64,000 nt of DNA from Nostocoides sp. HKS02 (GTDB lineage Bacteria > Actinomycetota > Actinomycetes > Actinomycetales > Dermatophilaceae), in NCBI RefSeq assembly GCF_009707485.1, contig NZ_CP046121.1, positions 2,976,001-3,040,000 of the forward strand, written 5' to 3'. The notes under the pieces were generated by a model, which searched no databases, had not been told where the DNA came from, and saw only the letters and a list, made by a program, of their open reading frames with translations. Each line of letters opens with the position of its first letter. Position 1 is the stretch's first letter. Positions 51,704-59,965 of this stretch are shown here, piece after piece. Both the position numbers and the translations under genes were made by a program.

Positions 51704-52141
51704 TCAGCTGGGCGAAAGCACCACGACCGGTATCGGGCGGGACGTCAGGCGCTGGTACGCGGCATACCGCTGCTTGTTCTGGTCGTTGACGAGGCGCCAG
51801 AGGCGCTCGTAGTCGTGCTCGCCCGGCATGACCACGCGCGAGGTGACCGGCACCCGGCGGGTGCCGACCTGTGCCACGACCTGCGGGTTCGCGCGCAGGT
51901 TGTGGTACCAGCCGGGGCTCTTGGGCCCACCGCCGGCGGAGGCCACGACGACGTAGGCGGGGCCATCCATCGCGTAGGTCAGCGAGTTGATGCGTGGGAG
52001 GCCGGACTTCGCGCCGACCGTGTGCAGGAGCAGGCACGGCACGCCGAGCAGTCGGTGACCGATGCGGCCACCGGTCCGCGCATAGACCTTCCCGTGCGCG
52101 GCGATGGTGGTGTGGGTGAGCCGATCGGTGAGAGAGGGCAT
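51704..52141 (-). CDS. Deazaflavin (F420)-dependent nitroreductase family protein
   Basis: A 145-residue split-barrel protein of the DDN family. It has the typical GVPCLLLHTVGAKSGLPRIN, YVVVASAGGGPKSPGWYHNL and RANPQVVAQVG stretches, which bind the F420 cofactor. Family members reduce diverse substrates or act as quinone reductases. ATG 52141 is the start. Convergent with the TOPRIM gene, 8 bp apart. The specific substrate is unknown. Confidence 0.9.
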   Translation of the reverse strand: MPSLTDRLTHTTIAAHGKVYARTGGRIGHRLLGVPCLLLHTVGAKSGLPRINSLTYAMDGPAYVVVASAGGGPKSPGWYHNLRANPQVVAQVGTRRVPVTSRVVMPGEHDYERLWRLVNDQNKQRYAAYQRLTSRPIPVVVLSPS

Positions 52142-52169
52142 GACCGAGATCGTAGGCCGCTGCGCGCCG

Positions 52170-52559
52170 TCAGCCGCCGGAGAGCCGGGTCCGAAAGCCC
52201 TGTTGGTCCCAGTAACCCTCGGCGCGCCGGATCAGCCCGTCAGGGTCGAGGTGGAGCACGTCGATGCCTTCGGCGGTCGCCTCGATGCCGGTCTTGCTCA
52301 CTGCCTCCATCCGCCAGTGTGCGGCGATGGAACGGTTCGCGGTCAGCGCCGCCAGGACAGTGATGTCGACGCGCGACACTGCGCTGAGCAGGCCTTGCTC
52401 CCAGTACGCCTGGATGTCATGACGACCGCCGCGCACGGGGCTGCCGACGGGGTCCTCGATCTCGCCGCTCGCGGCGAAGATCTGGGCTACCCGGTGCGCG
52501 TCCAGGGCGCCGATCGCGGCGAAGTACTCGCCGAGCGTCTCGTGCGGATCGCGACCCAT
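52170..52559 (-). CDS. SnoaL-like / NTF2-fold protein
   Basis: A 129-residue protein with the cone-shaped NTF2 fold pattern: LGEYFAAIGALDAHRVAQIF, GEIEDPVGSPVRGGRHDIQA, IAAHWRMEAVSKTGIEATAE and GIDVLHLDPDGLIRRAEGYW. This resembles steroid-delta-isomerase or SnoaL-like small enzymes, where a catalytic acidic residue lies in the cone. ATG 52559 is the start. The substrate is unknown. It lies 28 bp from the F420-type gene in the same direction. Confidence 0.85.
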   Translation of the reverse strand: MGRDPHETLGEYFAAIGALDAHRVAQIFAASGEIEDPVGSPVRGGRHDIQAYWEQGLLSAVSRVDITVLAALTANRSIAAHWRMEAVSKTGIEATAEGIDVLHLDPDGLIRRAEGYWDQQGFRTRLSGG

Positions 52560-52619
52560 GGGCGCACGATACTGCGCGCTCCTTGGAGTGACGACGATCG
52601 ACGCTGACAGACTGGGCTC

Positions 52620-53531
52620 GTGACCGAGCGTGCTGCCAGCTCGACGGCTGTCCTCGTGTGTCAGGGCCGCGCCGCCGCCGATGGCCGGTATGCCGTGGGG
52701 CGCTTCTCGGACCCGATCGCCGCGGACTTGCTCGACTCGAGCGAGCGCCTGGTGGTCGATCGCGTCCGAGCGGCGGAGCCGCCGACCGAGCCGCCCACTG
52801 AGCCGCCCACGGAGCCGCCCACGGAGGGGACCGACCGGGTGGCACACGAGATGGTGCGTCGAGTCGCGGTGACCATGGTCCCGCGCACCATCGCGATCGA
52901 CGACGCGATCCGCGGCAGCGGTGCCGAGCAGCTGGTGATCCTGGGCGCTGGCCTCGATGCGCGGGCCTGGCGCATGCTCGAGCTGGCCGAGGTGACCGTC
53001 TTCGAGGTCGACCACCCGGCGTCACAACGAGACAAGCAGCGGCGGGTGGGTGCTCTCGCGCCGAGGGCCGGCAGGGTCGCCTGGGTGGCCGTCGACCTCA
53101 GCAAGGAACCCCTCGCCGCCGGCCTCGAAGCTGCTGGCTTCGACCGGCAGGTCCGGACGACGTGGGTGTGGGAGGGTGTCGTGCCCTACCTGACGCCCGC
53201 CGAGGTGCGCGCGACGACCGCCCAGGTCGCCGCTCTTTCGGCGGCGGGCAGCCGGCTCGTCGTCAACTACCAGCTGAAGTCACTGCCGACCACCGTCATG
53301 CGTGCGGCGATGCGACTCATCCTGCGGGTCTCGCGGCACCCAGACCCGATGGCAGGTGAGCCGTGGCGTTCTCAGTGGCGTCCAGACGGCATACGAAACC
53401 TGTTGAGCGACAACGAGTTTGACACGGTATGGGACAGCGACCTCCTGACCCTCTCAGCAGGGCTGGAACTGCCGTCAGACAACAACGGGTCGCTGCGCAA
53501 CGGTCGGGTGGCGCTCGCCGTCCGGCGTTGA
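52620..53531 (+). CDS. SAM-dependent methyltransferase (leucine carboxyl methyltransferase-like)
   Basis: A 303-residue class I methyltransferase of the LCM/TIGR00027 type. It has QLVILGAGLDARAWRM (SAM site), VFEVDHPASQRDKQRR, VAVDLSKEPL and WVWEGVVPYLTPAEVRAT. Most members start with a helix such as 'TA...R'; here about residues 53-68 are an inserted tandem repeat, E-P-P-T four times. GTG 52620 is the start; no strong ribosome site is seen. The methylated substrate is unknown. Confidence 0.88.
   Translation: MTERAASSTAVLVCQGRAAADGRYAVGRFSDPIAADLLDSSERLVVDRVRAAEPPTEPPTEPPTEPPTEGTDRVAHEMVRRVAVTMVPRTIAIDDAIRGSGAEQLVILGAGLDARAWRMLELAEVTVFEVDHPASQRDKQRRVGALAPRAGRVAWVAVDLSKEPLAAGLEAAGFDRQVRTTWVWEGVVPYLTPAEVRATTAQVAALSAAGSRLVVNYQLKSLPTTVMRAAMRLILRVSRHPDPMAGEPWRSQWRPDGIRNLLSDNEFDTVWDSDLLTLSAGLELPSDNNGSLRNGRVALAVRR
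52776..52823. repeat. In-frame 12-bp tandem repeat (four copies)
   Basis: Four units of 12 bp (GAGCCGCCGACC, GAGCCGCCCACT, then GAGCCGCCCACG twice) encode E-P-P-T each. The copies differ by one or two bases. Because the unit is a multiple of three, copy-number change would keep the reading frame of the methyltransferase. Confidence 0.9.
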
Positions 53532-53545
53532 CCGACCCGTCCGCT

Positions 53546-53995
53546 TCAGGAAATCGCCGCTCGCACCAGCTCGATGACCTTCTTCTCCACGGCGGGGCTC
53601 CACTGGGCGAGTGCGAACGACACCGGCCACAGGTCGCCGTCGTCGAGGTTCGCGGCATCCTGGAAGCCCAGCGTCGAGTACCGGTAGTTGAACTTGCCCG
53701 AGTCCTGGAAGAACAGGACGACCTTGCCCTCTTCGTTGGCGTAGGAGGGCATGCCGTACCAGGTCTTCGGTGTCAGCTCCGGAGCCGTCGCCGTGACGGT
53801 CACGTGGACGCGCTCAGCCAGGGCGCGATCCTCCGGCGCCATCGCAGCGATCTTGTCGAGGAGGTCCTGAAGGCCGTCGGCCCTCTTGGCGCCCTTCTTG
53901 CCTTCGGCGCGCAGCTCGGCGGCGCGCTGCTTCATGGCGGCGCGCTCCTGGGCGGTGAAGCCATCGGTCTCGGTCGCCGTGTTCTGTGCAGACAT
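53546..53995 (-). CDS. DUF1801-like protein
   Basis: A 149-residue protein from ATG 53995, with GAAGGGAAG upstream. The N-terminal helix (FTAQERAAMKQRAAELRAEG) is Lys/Arg-rich, followed by the YdhG/DUF1801-like core: DGLQDLLDKIAAMAPEDRAL, TPKTWYGMPSYANEEGKVVL, FRYSTLGFQDAANL-like NYRYSTLGFQDAANLDDG and a final helix. Proteins of this kind resemble the frataxin-like fold, but no function is assigned. It is convergent with the methyltransferase. Confidence 0.8.
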   Translation of the reverse strand: MSAQNTATETDGFTAQERAAMKQRAAELRAEGKKGAKRADGLQDLLDKIAAMAPEDRALAERVHVTVTATAPELTPKTWYGMPSYANEEGKVVLFFQDSGKFNYRYSTLGFQDAANLDDGDLWPVSFALAQWSPAVEKKVIELVRAAIS

Positions 53996-54189
53996 TCTCG
54001 GGTCTTCCCTTCGTGCAGATCAGGGCATCGGCGTCGGGCCGCGCCTTCGGTGGAAAGGCTATGCGGGCCCACCTCGGGGCGCTTCTCGATTCCTGATCGG
54101 TTGTGGTGCTGTGTCGAAGGCGTCTTCGCGCGTACTGTGGTGAGTGGCCGCCCTGGACCTCGGTGCCCCACCTGCCACCGGAGGTCTCC

Positions 54190-54552
54190 ATGAGTTGGGT
54201 CAATCACCTGTCGGACGCCCGTGGGCCCAGCCCACTGCGGGCCACCCACGCGGACCACGGGCCGGTCTGGGTGGTGGACCTTCTCGGCGAGGCCGATCTC
54301 GCAACCTGGGACATCCTCCAGGAGGAGCTGGACCGTGCTGCGCGGATGGATCGGGACAAGGTCGTCCTCGACCTCAGCCGGCTGAGGTTCTGCGATGTCC
54401 ACTGCGCCCAGCTGATCCTCGCGGCCGGCGCGACGACCAGGCTCGCCATCGCCGGGGCGAGCGGTCCGGTCCGCCGCGTGTTCGAGGTGCTCGACCCCGC
54501 CCAACGTATGCCGCGTTACCTCGGAATGGCTGAAGCGACAGCCGTGCCCTGA
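54190..54552 (+). CDS. STAS domain protein without the usual phosphorylated Ser
   Basis: A 120-residue STAS protein (anti-sigma-factor antagonist type). ATG 54190 follows CCGGAGG. It contains GPVWVVDLLGEADLATWDIL, KVVLDLSRLRFCDVHCAQLI and a last helix (RRVFEVLDPAQRMPRYL). In classical members the loop reads D-S-S-G with the phosphorylated Ser; here it is Asp69-Val-His-Cys72. It cannot be regulated by Ser phosphorylation, so it may act constitutively or differently. It precedes the GAF-ANTAR genes. Confidence 0.85.
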   Translation: MSWVNHLSDARGPSPLRATHADHGPVWVVDLLGEADLATWDILQEELDRAARMDRDKVVLDLSRLRFCDVHCAQLILAAGATTRLAIAGASGPVRRVFEVLDPAQRMPRYLGMAEATAVP

Positions 54553-54666
54553 ACCGAGTCCCGGGCCTTTGGCCAAAGTAGGCTCGCGCGAAGACGAGGA
54601 CGATGAGCCGAAGTGACAGGGGATGAGGCCGATGCACTCCTGCCCAGCGGTAGCGTGGTACCCCCC

Positions 54667-55401
54667 ATGAGCGACACGGAGGAGCGCCTGCGCCGGCTGC
54701 TCGCGTTCGTCGACGCGGAGCCGACGGACGCCGCCGACGACGGGCTCGCGGGTCGGCTCGACCGCATCTGCCGGACGGCGGTGCGGCGCGTGCCCGCTGA
54801 CGGCGCTGGCATCACCATCATGAACAACGACGGTCGCCCCGCTGGCACCATCGCCGCGTCCAGCGCACGGTTCCGCCGCTTCGAGGAAGTCCAGTTCACG
54901 GTGGGCGAAGGTCCCTGTGTCGAGGCGTATGCCGCGCGCAGCCCGATCCTCGAAGCCGACATGGTGGGCAGCGGCATGCGTCGCTGGCCCGCGTATGCCG
55001 CGGCCGTCTGTGCGGAAGGCGTGAACGCGGTGTTCGCCCTCCCCATCCAGATCGGGGCGGCTCGGCTCGGTGTGCTCGACCTGTACCGGTTCGAGGCTGC
55101 CCCGCTCGCGCCGGAGGCGTTGGCCGACGCCCTGGGTCTGGCCCGGATCTGCCTCGACACGCTCCTCGGTGCGGACGTCGCCCGGTCCGGGGGCGATCTG
55201 GCCGACGGTCTGGGCGCCGCTTTCGCACTCAGCTCGGAGGCGTACCAGGCGCAGGGCGCCATCATGGTGCAGCTGGGAATTTCTCTCGCGGACGCGATGG
55301 TGCGTCTTCGGGCCCATGCCTATGCGACCGACCGACCGATCATGGACGTCGCACGCGACGTTCTCGACGGTACGATTGCCTTTGCAGGGGATGACCTGTG
55401 A
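54667..55401 (+). CDS. GAF-ANTAR regulatory protein
   Basis: A 244-residue protein with an N-terminal GAF domain (RICRTAVRRVPADGAGITIM, FTVGEGPCVEAYAARSPILE) and a C-terminal ANTAR RNA-binding domain (AYQAQGAIMVQLGISLADAM, VRLRAHAYATDRPIMDVARD). Such proteins bind RNA hairpins in leader regions to prevent termination. The start is uncertain: ATG 54667 or GTG 54613, neither with a clear ribosome site. It lies 114 bp after the STAS gene and 46 bp before a second GAF-ANTAR gene. Confidence 0.85.
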   Translation: MSDTEERLRRLLAFVDAEPTDAADDGLAGRLDRICRTAVRRVPADGAGITIMNNDGRPAGTIAASSARFRRFEEVQFTVGEGPCVEAYAARSPILEADMVGSGMRRWPAYAAAVCAEGVNAVFALPIQIGAARLGVLDLYRFEAAPLAPEALADALGLARICLDTLLGADVARSGGDLADGLGAAFALSSEAYQAQGAIMVQLGISLADAMVRLRAHAYATDRPIMDVARDVLDGTIAFAGDDL

Positions 55402-55447
55402 GCAGGGCAAGGTCGATCGTCCTGGCAAAATCGACGGGAGTCACCAT

Positions 55448-56192
55448 ATGAGCACCATTTCCAGCGAACGGCTGGCCGTCACGTTTGTCCAGGTTGCCGA
55501 CACCCTGGTCGACGACTTCGACCTCATCGACTTCCTCACGTTGCTGACCGAACGCGCGGCCGAGCTGGCCGGGTCGTCGGCGTCGGGCCTGCTGCTGAGC
55601 GACGAGCACGGCCACCTGCAGTTCATGGCGGCATCGCAGGAGTCCGCCAGGATCCTCGAGCTTGTTCCAGGTCCAGCGCGAGGAAGGTCCGTGCCAGGAC
55701 TGCTTCCGGGAGGGTCGCCCGGTGTCACACCCCGACCTGGGGCAGGCCGGTGACCGGTGGCCATTGTTCGCCCCGCAGGCCGTTGCGGCCGGGTTCAGAT
55801 CCGTCCACGCCTTTCCGCTGCGCCACAACCAGACCATCATCGGGGCCCTCAACCTGTTCGACACGACGCCCCAGCAGTTCACCGACTCTGACACCAACGT
55901 CCTGCAGGCCCTCGCCGACGTGGCCACGATCGGCATCCTTCAGGAGCGCGCGATCCGACGTGGCGAGGTGCTGACCGAGCAGCTCCAGCGCGCCCTCAAC
56001 AGCAGGATCACCATCGAACAGGCCAAGGGCGCCCTGGCGCAGATCCACTCGACCCACCCCGATGCCGCCTTCGACATGCTGCGCAACTACAGCCGGCAGC
56101 ACCACTACCGCCTGAGCGACGTTGCGGTGGCGGTTCTGCACGACCCGGCCAGCCACCCCATCCTGACCACGCCGGCTCCCAGCGCCCCCTAG
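55448..56192 (+). pseudogene. Second GAF-ANTAR protein, frameshifted
   Basis: ATG 55448 follows GGGAG and gives a GAF start (VTFVQVADTLVDDFDLIDFL, LLLSDEHGHLQFMAASQESA). At about 55661 the frame is lost after SARILEL. The next frame continues as a normal GAF (FQVQREEGPCQDCFREGRPV, FRSVHAFPLRHNQTIIGALN) and an ANTAR domain (RITIEQAKGALAQIHSTHPD, FDMLRNYSRQHHYRLSDVAV). Removing one G restores a protein of about 247 residues. The frameshift may be an error. Confidence 0.85.
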
Positions 56193-56500
56193 CGCCGAGT
56201 CTTCACGCCGTCCGGGCGGCCGCGGCATGCATCTTCTCATCGCCGGCGGGCGGGCGTAGAGTGGCGTCGCTGCCCCGGACCCTGGTCGCCTGACCCGCCG
56301 GGGCTTCGAAGCGCTCGGGGGTCGTCAGGCTCGAGGCAGCCTGGGCGCGCCCCCTCCCGTTCGCCCCCCAAACACGGTTGAGGGGGATGCGTCCTGTAAC
56401 GGCTCACCGGCCCGGTGTCCGCAGAGCGGCGCGCCCGGGGACCAACCGATGCGACCCCTCCTTCGTCTATGGGATGTCATCCATTTCTGAGGAGGAAGCG
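56193..56500. other. Non-coding region
   Basis: About 300 bp between the ANTAR gene and the secreted protein, with no supported gene. The promoter of the secreted protein should lie here; its ribosome site GAGGAAG is at the right end. No palindrome is obvious. Confidence 0.5.
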
Positions 56501-57019
56501 ATGCGCAAGGTTCTGGGTTTGGCGATCGCCACGGTCGCGGCGTTCTGGATGGTTGCACCGGCACACGCAGCGCCCGCAGCGTCCCTGCGAGTCTCGCCCG
56601 CCACGCAGCAGGCGGGAGGGTCCGTTCAGGTGAACGGGACCTGTGAGGCCAACACCTCCGGGTTCGCGATCTCGCCGGCATTCCTGCACGACTCGGCCCA
56701 CGACTTCGCCGGCGTGGGCGCGGTGGCATTCACGACCGACAGCACGGGCGCCTTCACGGCGACCGCCACGATCCCCGCCAGCAGGACACCCGGCAGCTAC
56801 ACCGTGTCGGCCCGCTGCGGTGGTGGCAACCTCGGCGTGACCGCGACCCTCGTGGTGACCTCGGCATCGTCGTTGCCCACCCGAGTCCCTGCCGGGACCG
56901 GCGGCCTGGCGGCGACTGGCTCCGGCTGGTCAGCCCCTCAGCTCGGCCTGGCGGCGGTGGGCGGCTTGCTGGTGCTGCTCGGCGGTTTCGGTATCGCGCG
57001 CCAGCGGACCCGTCGGTAG
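56501..57019 (+). CDS. Secreted protein with LAATG sorting signal
   Basis: A 172-residue protein from ATG 56501, preceded by GAGGAAG. Signal peptide at residues 1-23 (cleaved after AHA). The mature part is beta-rich with one Cys pair (GTCEANTSGFA, VSARCGGGN), like a bacterial Ig-type domain. The C-terminus has LAATG at 136-140, a hydrophobic segment (146-165) and the basic tail RQRTRR. That tripartite ending is a sortase sorting signal. The next gene, 13 bp later, is a sortase, so it is the likely enzyme. Confidence 0.85.
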   Translation: MRKVLGLAIATVAAFWMVAPAHAAPAASLRVSPATQQAGGSVQVNGTCEANTSGFAISPAFLHDSAHDFAGVGAVAFTTDSTGAFTATATIPASRTPGSYTVSARCGGGNLGVTATLVVTSASSLPTRVPAGTGGLAATGSGWSAPQLGLAAVGGLLVLLGGFGIARQRTRR

Positions 57020-57032
57020 GGCGACGGCCGTC

Positions 57033-57698
57033 GTGTCAGGCCGGTCTGGCCAGCTGGTGCGGCGCGGATCGGTCGTGGTCGCGGCCGTCGGGGCCGCCCT
57101 CGTCGTCGCGGCTGCGCTGGCAGGGCAGGGTCGACCCGCGCCGTCCGACTTCGGCTCCACTGGGGCCCTCGCACCACCGCCAGCCACGGTCGCACCTCCT
57201 GCGGTCGTGCCATCCTCGGCCCCCTCAGCGACGGTCGCGCCGACCGCAGTCGCACCGGCTGCTCCGGTTCGGGTCGACATCCCGGCGCTGGGCGTCCGGG
57301 CCGTGGTGCTGCCCGTGCACGCGGTCGAGGGTGTGCTCGGCGTGCCGGCTGATCCGCAGCAGCTGGGCTGGTGGGCGGACGGCGCGCGGGTGGGTGCTGT
57401 CACGGGAACGGTCGCCATCGACGGTCACGTCGACTCCGCCGCAACCGGCGCCGGGGCACTGTTCCACCTCACCGACCTGCGGCCCGGTGCAGTGGTCCGG
57501 GTGACCACGACCTCAGGTCAGGTCCGGTCTTACGTCGTCACCGCCCGGCGGAGCTTCCTCAAGCGCCAAGGTTTGCCGCCTGATCTCTTCCGCGCGGACG
57601 GCCCGCCGCGACTGGTTCTCATCACCTGCGGCGGCCCGTTCGATGCGACGGCCCGCAGCTACCTCGACAACGTCGTCGTCTTCGCTGTGCCCGTCTGA
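57033..57698 (+). CDS. Sortase (class F-like)
   Basis: A 221-residue sortase. One N-terminal membrane segment (VVVAAVGAALVVAAALAG), a Pro/Ala/Val linker and a C-terminal sortase barrel with His132 (AIDGHVDSA), Cys199 (LVLITCGGPF) and Arg208 (TARSYLDN). GTG 57033 is the start. It should cleave the LAATG-type signal of the protein encoded just before it and attach it to the cell wall. The class assignment is from the LITCGG motif and small size. Confidence 0.88.
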   Translation: MSGRSGQLVRRGSVVVAAVGAALVVAAALAGQGRPAPSDFGSTGALAPPPATVAPPAVVPSSAPSATVAPTAVAPAAPVRVDIPALGVRAVVLPVHAVEGVLGVPADPQQLGWWADGARVGAVTGTVAIDGHVDSAATGAGALFHLTDLRPGAVVRVTTTSGQVRSYVVTARRSFLKRQGLPPDLFRADGPPRLVLITCGGPFDATARSYLDNVVVFAVPV

Positions 57699-57794
57699 CG
57701 AGAGTACGTGCGGTGACGCCCCCGGGATGACGAAACCGCACGGCATACCTGACATGCTCGGGAACGACCAGACGACGTCGAGAAGGGAACCACC

Positions 57795-58235
57795 ATGACC
57801 GAGGGCGAAACACTGGCGACCACCCTGCGCCTGCGCAGCACATTGCGGCAGCTGTTGGCCATGCTGGGCGCCGAGTTCCTGCTGGGCATGGGCGCGAACC
57901 TCATCGGACTGCCATCTGAGGTCAGCGGCAGCTCACGCGTCGCCACGCTGACGCTGATCGGGCTCCACGCACTGCTGGCGCTAGGCATCGTCACCGTCGC
58001 GGTCATCGCGTACACGTCCGCGCGCCGGGTCCAGCTGGTCGCCCGGATGACGACCGTGGGGCTGGCGACGGTGGCCGTGACGTTCCTGGCCGGCGTCGGG
58101 ACCCTGATGTCGGGCAGCGGATGGCTCTCGTTCGTGATGGCGGCCGGGTTCATCGCGGCGATGGCCTGCTACGGCTCCGCCTACGTGGAGGTGACCAGGG
58201 TGACCGCGACGGTGCCTCCTCCGTCTCGCGCCTGA
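57795..58235 (+). CDS. Hypothetical membrane protein
   Basis: A 146-residue protein with about four hydrophobic segments (LLAMLGAEFLLGMGANLIGL, LIGLHALLALGIVTVAVIAY, TTVGLATVAVTFLAGVGTLM, LSFVMAAGFIAAMACYGSAY). ATG 57795 follows GAAGGGAACC. No motif recognised. It is convergent with the F420-type oxidoreductase gene. Confidence 0.7.
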   Translation: MTEGETLATTLRLRSTLRQLLAMLGAEFLLGMGANLIGLPSEVSGSSRVATLTLIGLHALLALGIVTVAVIAYTSARRVQLVARMTTVGLATVAVTFLAGVGTLMSGSGWLSFVMAAGFIAAMACYGSAYVEVTRVTATVPPPSRA

Positions 58236-58269
58236 CGCTCACGCGCCTGACCGTCACCGCGGGCTGTCG

Positions 58270-58626
58270 TCACGGGCTGTCGTCGAGGCCCCAGCTGATG
58301 ATTCGGGTCGGGTGGAGGCGGATGCTCTCCTCGGGGTCGGTGAGTGCCTCTGCCGTACCGCGGATCTCCACACCTCGGGGTCGCCACGGGTCGGTGGAGG
58401 CGAGGTCGTCGACGACGAGCGCGGCGTGTCCCGTCGCAGCCACATCGCGCCACTTCTTGCTGGCCGAGAAGTCCCGGCCTGTGATGTCGACGTGGCTGGC
58501 GTCCGCCGAGAGGCGCCACATGCCGACCGGTGTCACGTGCGGTATGCCGTCGGCGCCGACGGTGGCCACCCGGGCGAGGCGTTGCTGACTGAGGTAGGCC
58601 CGCTCAGCCTCGGTGAACTCTGCCAT
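58270..58626 (-). CDS. PPOX-class F420-dependent oxidoreductase
   Basis: A 118-residue split-barrel protein: MAEFTEAERAYLSQQRLARV, TVGADGIPHVTPVGMWRLS, KWRDVAATGHAALVVDDLAS and a RGVEIRGTAEAL strand. The pattern is that of the TIGR03618/Rv-type family, where many members bind F420. ATG 58626 is the start. Substrate unknown. Short direct repeats (GGGCTGTCGTC) occur at its end near 58262. Confidence 0.87.
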   Translation of the reverse strand: MAEFTEAERAYLSQQRLARVATVGADGIPHVTPVGMWRLSADASHVDITGRDFSASKKWRDVAATGHAALVVDDLASTDPWRPRGVEIRGTAEALTDPEESIRLHPTRIISWGLDDSP

Positions 58627-58777
58627 GGAACCACTTCCTCCGCTGCTGGTGCTCAACCTCCATGGTGCGCCCGTCGGGGCTCCGATGTCCTGCACTACGC
58701 GATGCCGCCCGAGCTGTTTCGCACGACGAGTGCCTCGGGTAGCGCGCCGACCAGCGAACGCTGAGACACTGGAGCCG

Positions 58778-59425
58778 ATGAGAAACGAGCCCAGCGGGCG
58801 CCCCGGTCCCCGCCGTCCAGCATTCTTCAGCCCTGCGGCGATGGAGTCGCAGGGCGGCACCGTGCCCGATCCCGCCGAGGTCACCGAGATCGCCCACGAG
58901 ACGGCTTCGGTGCTGGTCGGCACCGGGCGCGCCGCCGAGGACCCGGTCCTGACCGCCCGCCTCGTCGCGCTGGTCGACGAGCTCGGCCTGTCGACCGTGG
59001 CCGAGCTGTGGGCCGACCGGCCCGCCCGCTCGCTGCCGGGTGCGCTCTGGCGGCTCTACGCCTTGCGGGAATGGGTGCAGCGCTGCCCTGAGGAGGCCAG
59101 CGCGGACTACGCCGCTGGCATGCGGTTCACGGATGTCAACCACGCGGTCGCCGGCGTCGCCGAACCGCCGGGCCCGGACGAGCTGCGTCAGCTCACCGAT
59201 GCGATCCTGCGCGGCGTCTTCGAGGGGGACCTGGCCGTGGCGCTGCAGCGTGCAGCCGCCTTCTGCCGCGTCGTGGCCGCCGGACGCGCCGATCGGGCCC
59301 ACACCACCGACGTCCAGGACCCCGACGCCGCAGCCGCCCAGACACGCCGGGCAGCGTCCATGCTCACCACCGCTGAGGACCTCGAGGCGAGCGCGCGCCT
59401 GTGGCTGACGGCGGACCTGCTCTGA
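58778..59425 (+). CDS. Hypothetical protein, 215 residues
   Basis: Starts at ATG 58778 with GGAG just before. It is helical: VTEIAHETASVLVGTGRAAE, LTARLVALVDELGLSTVAEL, WRLYALREWVQRCPEEASAD and AVALQRAAAFCRVVAAGRAD. Asp, Ala and Arg are abundant and no membrane segment is present. The gene is divergent from the F420-type gene, sharing 151 bp. I do not recognise the family, but it has the look of a conserved actinobacterial cytoplasmic protein. Confidence 0.65.
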   Translation: MRNEPSGRPGPRRPAFFSPAAMESQGGTVPDPAEVTEIAHETASVLVGTGRAAEDPVLTARLVALVDELGLSTVAELWADRPARSLPGALWRLYALREWVQRCPEEASADYAAGMRFTDVNHAVAGVAEPPGPDELRQLTDAILRGVFEGDLAVALQRAAAFCRVVAAGRADRAHTTDVQDPDAAAAQTRRAASMLTTAEDLEASARLWLTADLL

Positions 59426-59614
59426 ATCGGGTCCGACAAGCCTGTGGATCGGGAACATCCGACCACCATCGCGGGTTACAGTCGGACGTGCGTCGGGCCG
59501 CGGTAGCCCCGGGTCCCAACTGAAGCCGCTACGAGCGGCCACGCGCCGTGAGGCGCTCCCGGCCCGACGCACAACTTCGGTGGCGGGTCCCGCCCTGTGC
59601 GTTTGACCTTCCTT

Positions 59615-59833
59615 CTAGGTGACCGCGACGCGCCCCGGGCAGTGAGCCACGTGGCTGGAGGCGTCCACGCCGGCCACTCGCCGCGACCGCCGGCCCGGCC
59701 CACGCCAGCCGCAGGCACGGCATACGGCATGGCTGAAGGAACCCTTGTCGATGATGGCCGACCCGACGTCGGACTCGCGCGGCACGTCGGCGCCCGACTC
59801 GGCGCCGACTGGTGGGTGGACCATGGAAACCAT
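59615..59833 (-). CDS. Small protein with Cys-x2-Cys zinc-ribbon-like motif
   Basis: ATG 59833 or 59836 starts a 72-residue frame whose C-terminal half reads FSHAVCRACGWRGPGRRSRR, then VAGVDASSHVAHC. C-x2-C followed by H/C about 20 residues later fits a small zinc-ribbon protein seen in Actinobacteria. No strong ribosome site is visible, so the start is unsure. Function unknown. Confidence 0.45.
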   Translation of the reverse strand: MVSMVHPPVGAESGADVPRESDVGSAIIDKGSFSHAVCRACGWRGPGRRSRRVAGVDASSHVAHCPGRVAVT

Positions 59834-59965
59834 CATCGGGCATAGGTCCAAATGACTAGTCCGGATGGTCCAGGCATGACCCAGATGGGTAGTTCGTGAC
59901 GCCGCGCGGTCAAGAGATCGCAAACAGGTGGTCCGATCACGTGCATGCTCCGTTAGCGTTTTCCC

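Noticed and set aside
52776..52823. CRISPR-like direct repeats
   Set aside because: Contiguous 12-bp units with no spacers, inside a coding frame; it is a minisatellite. No CRISPR array was seen elsewhere in the window.
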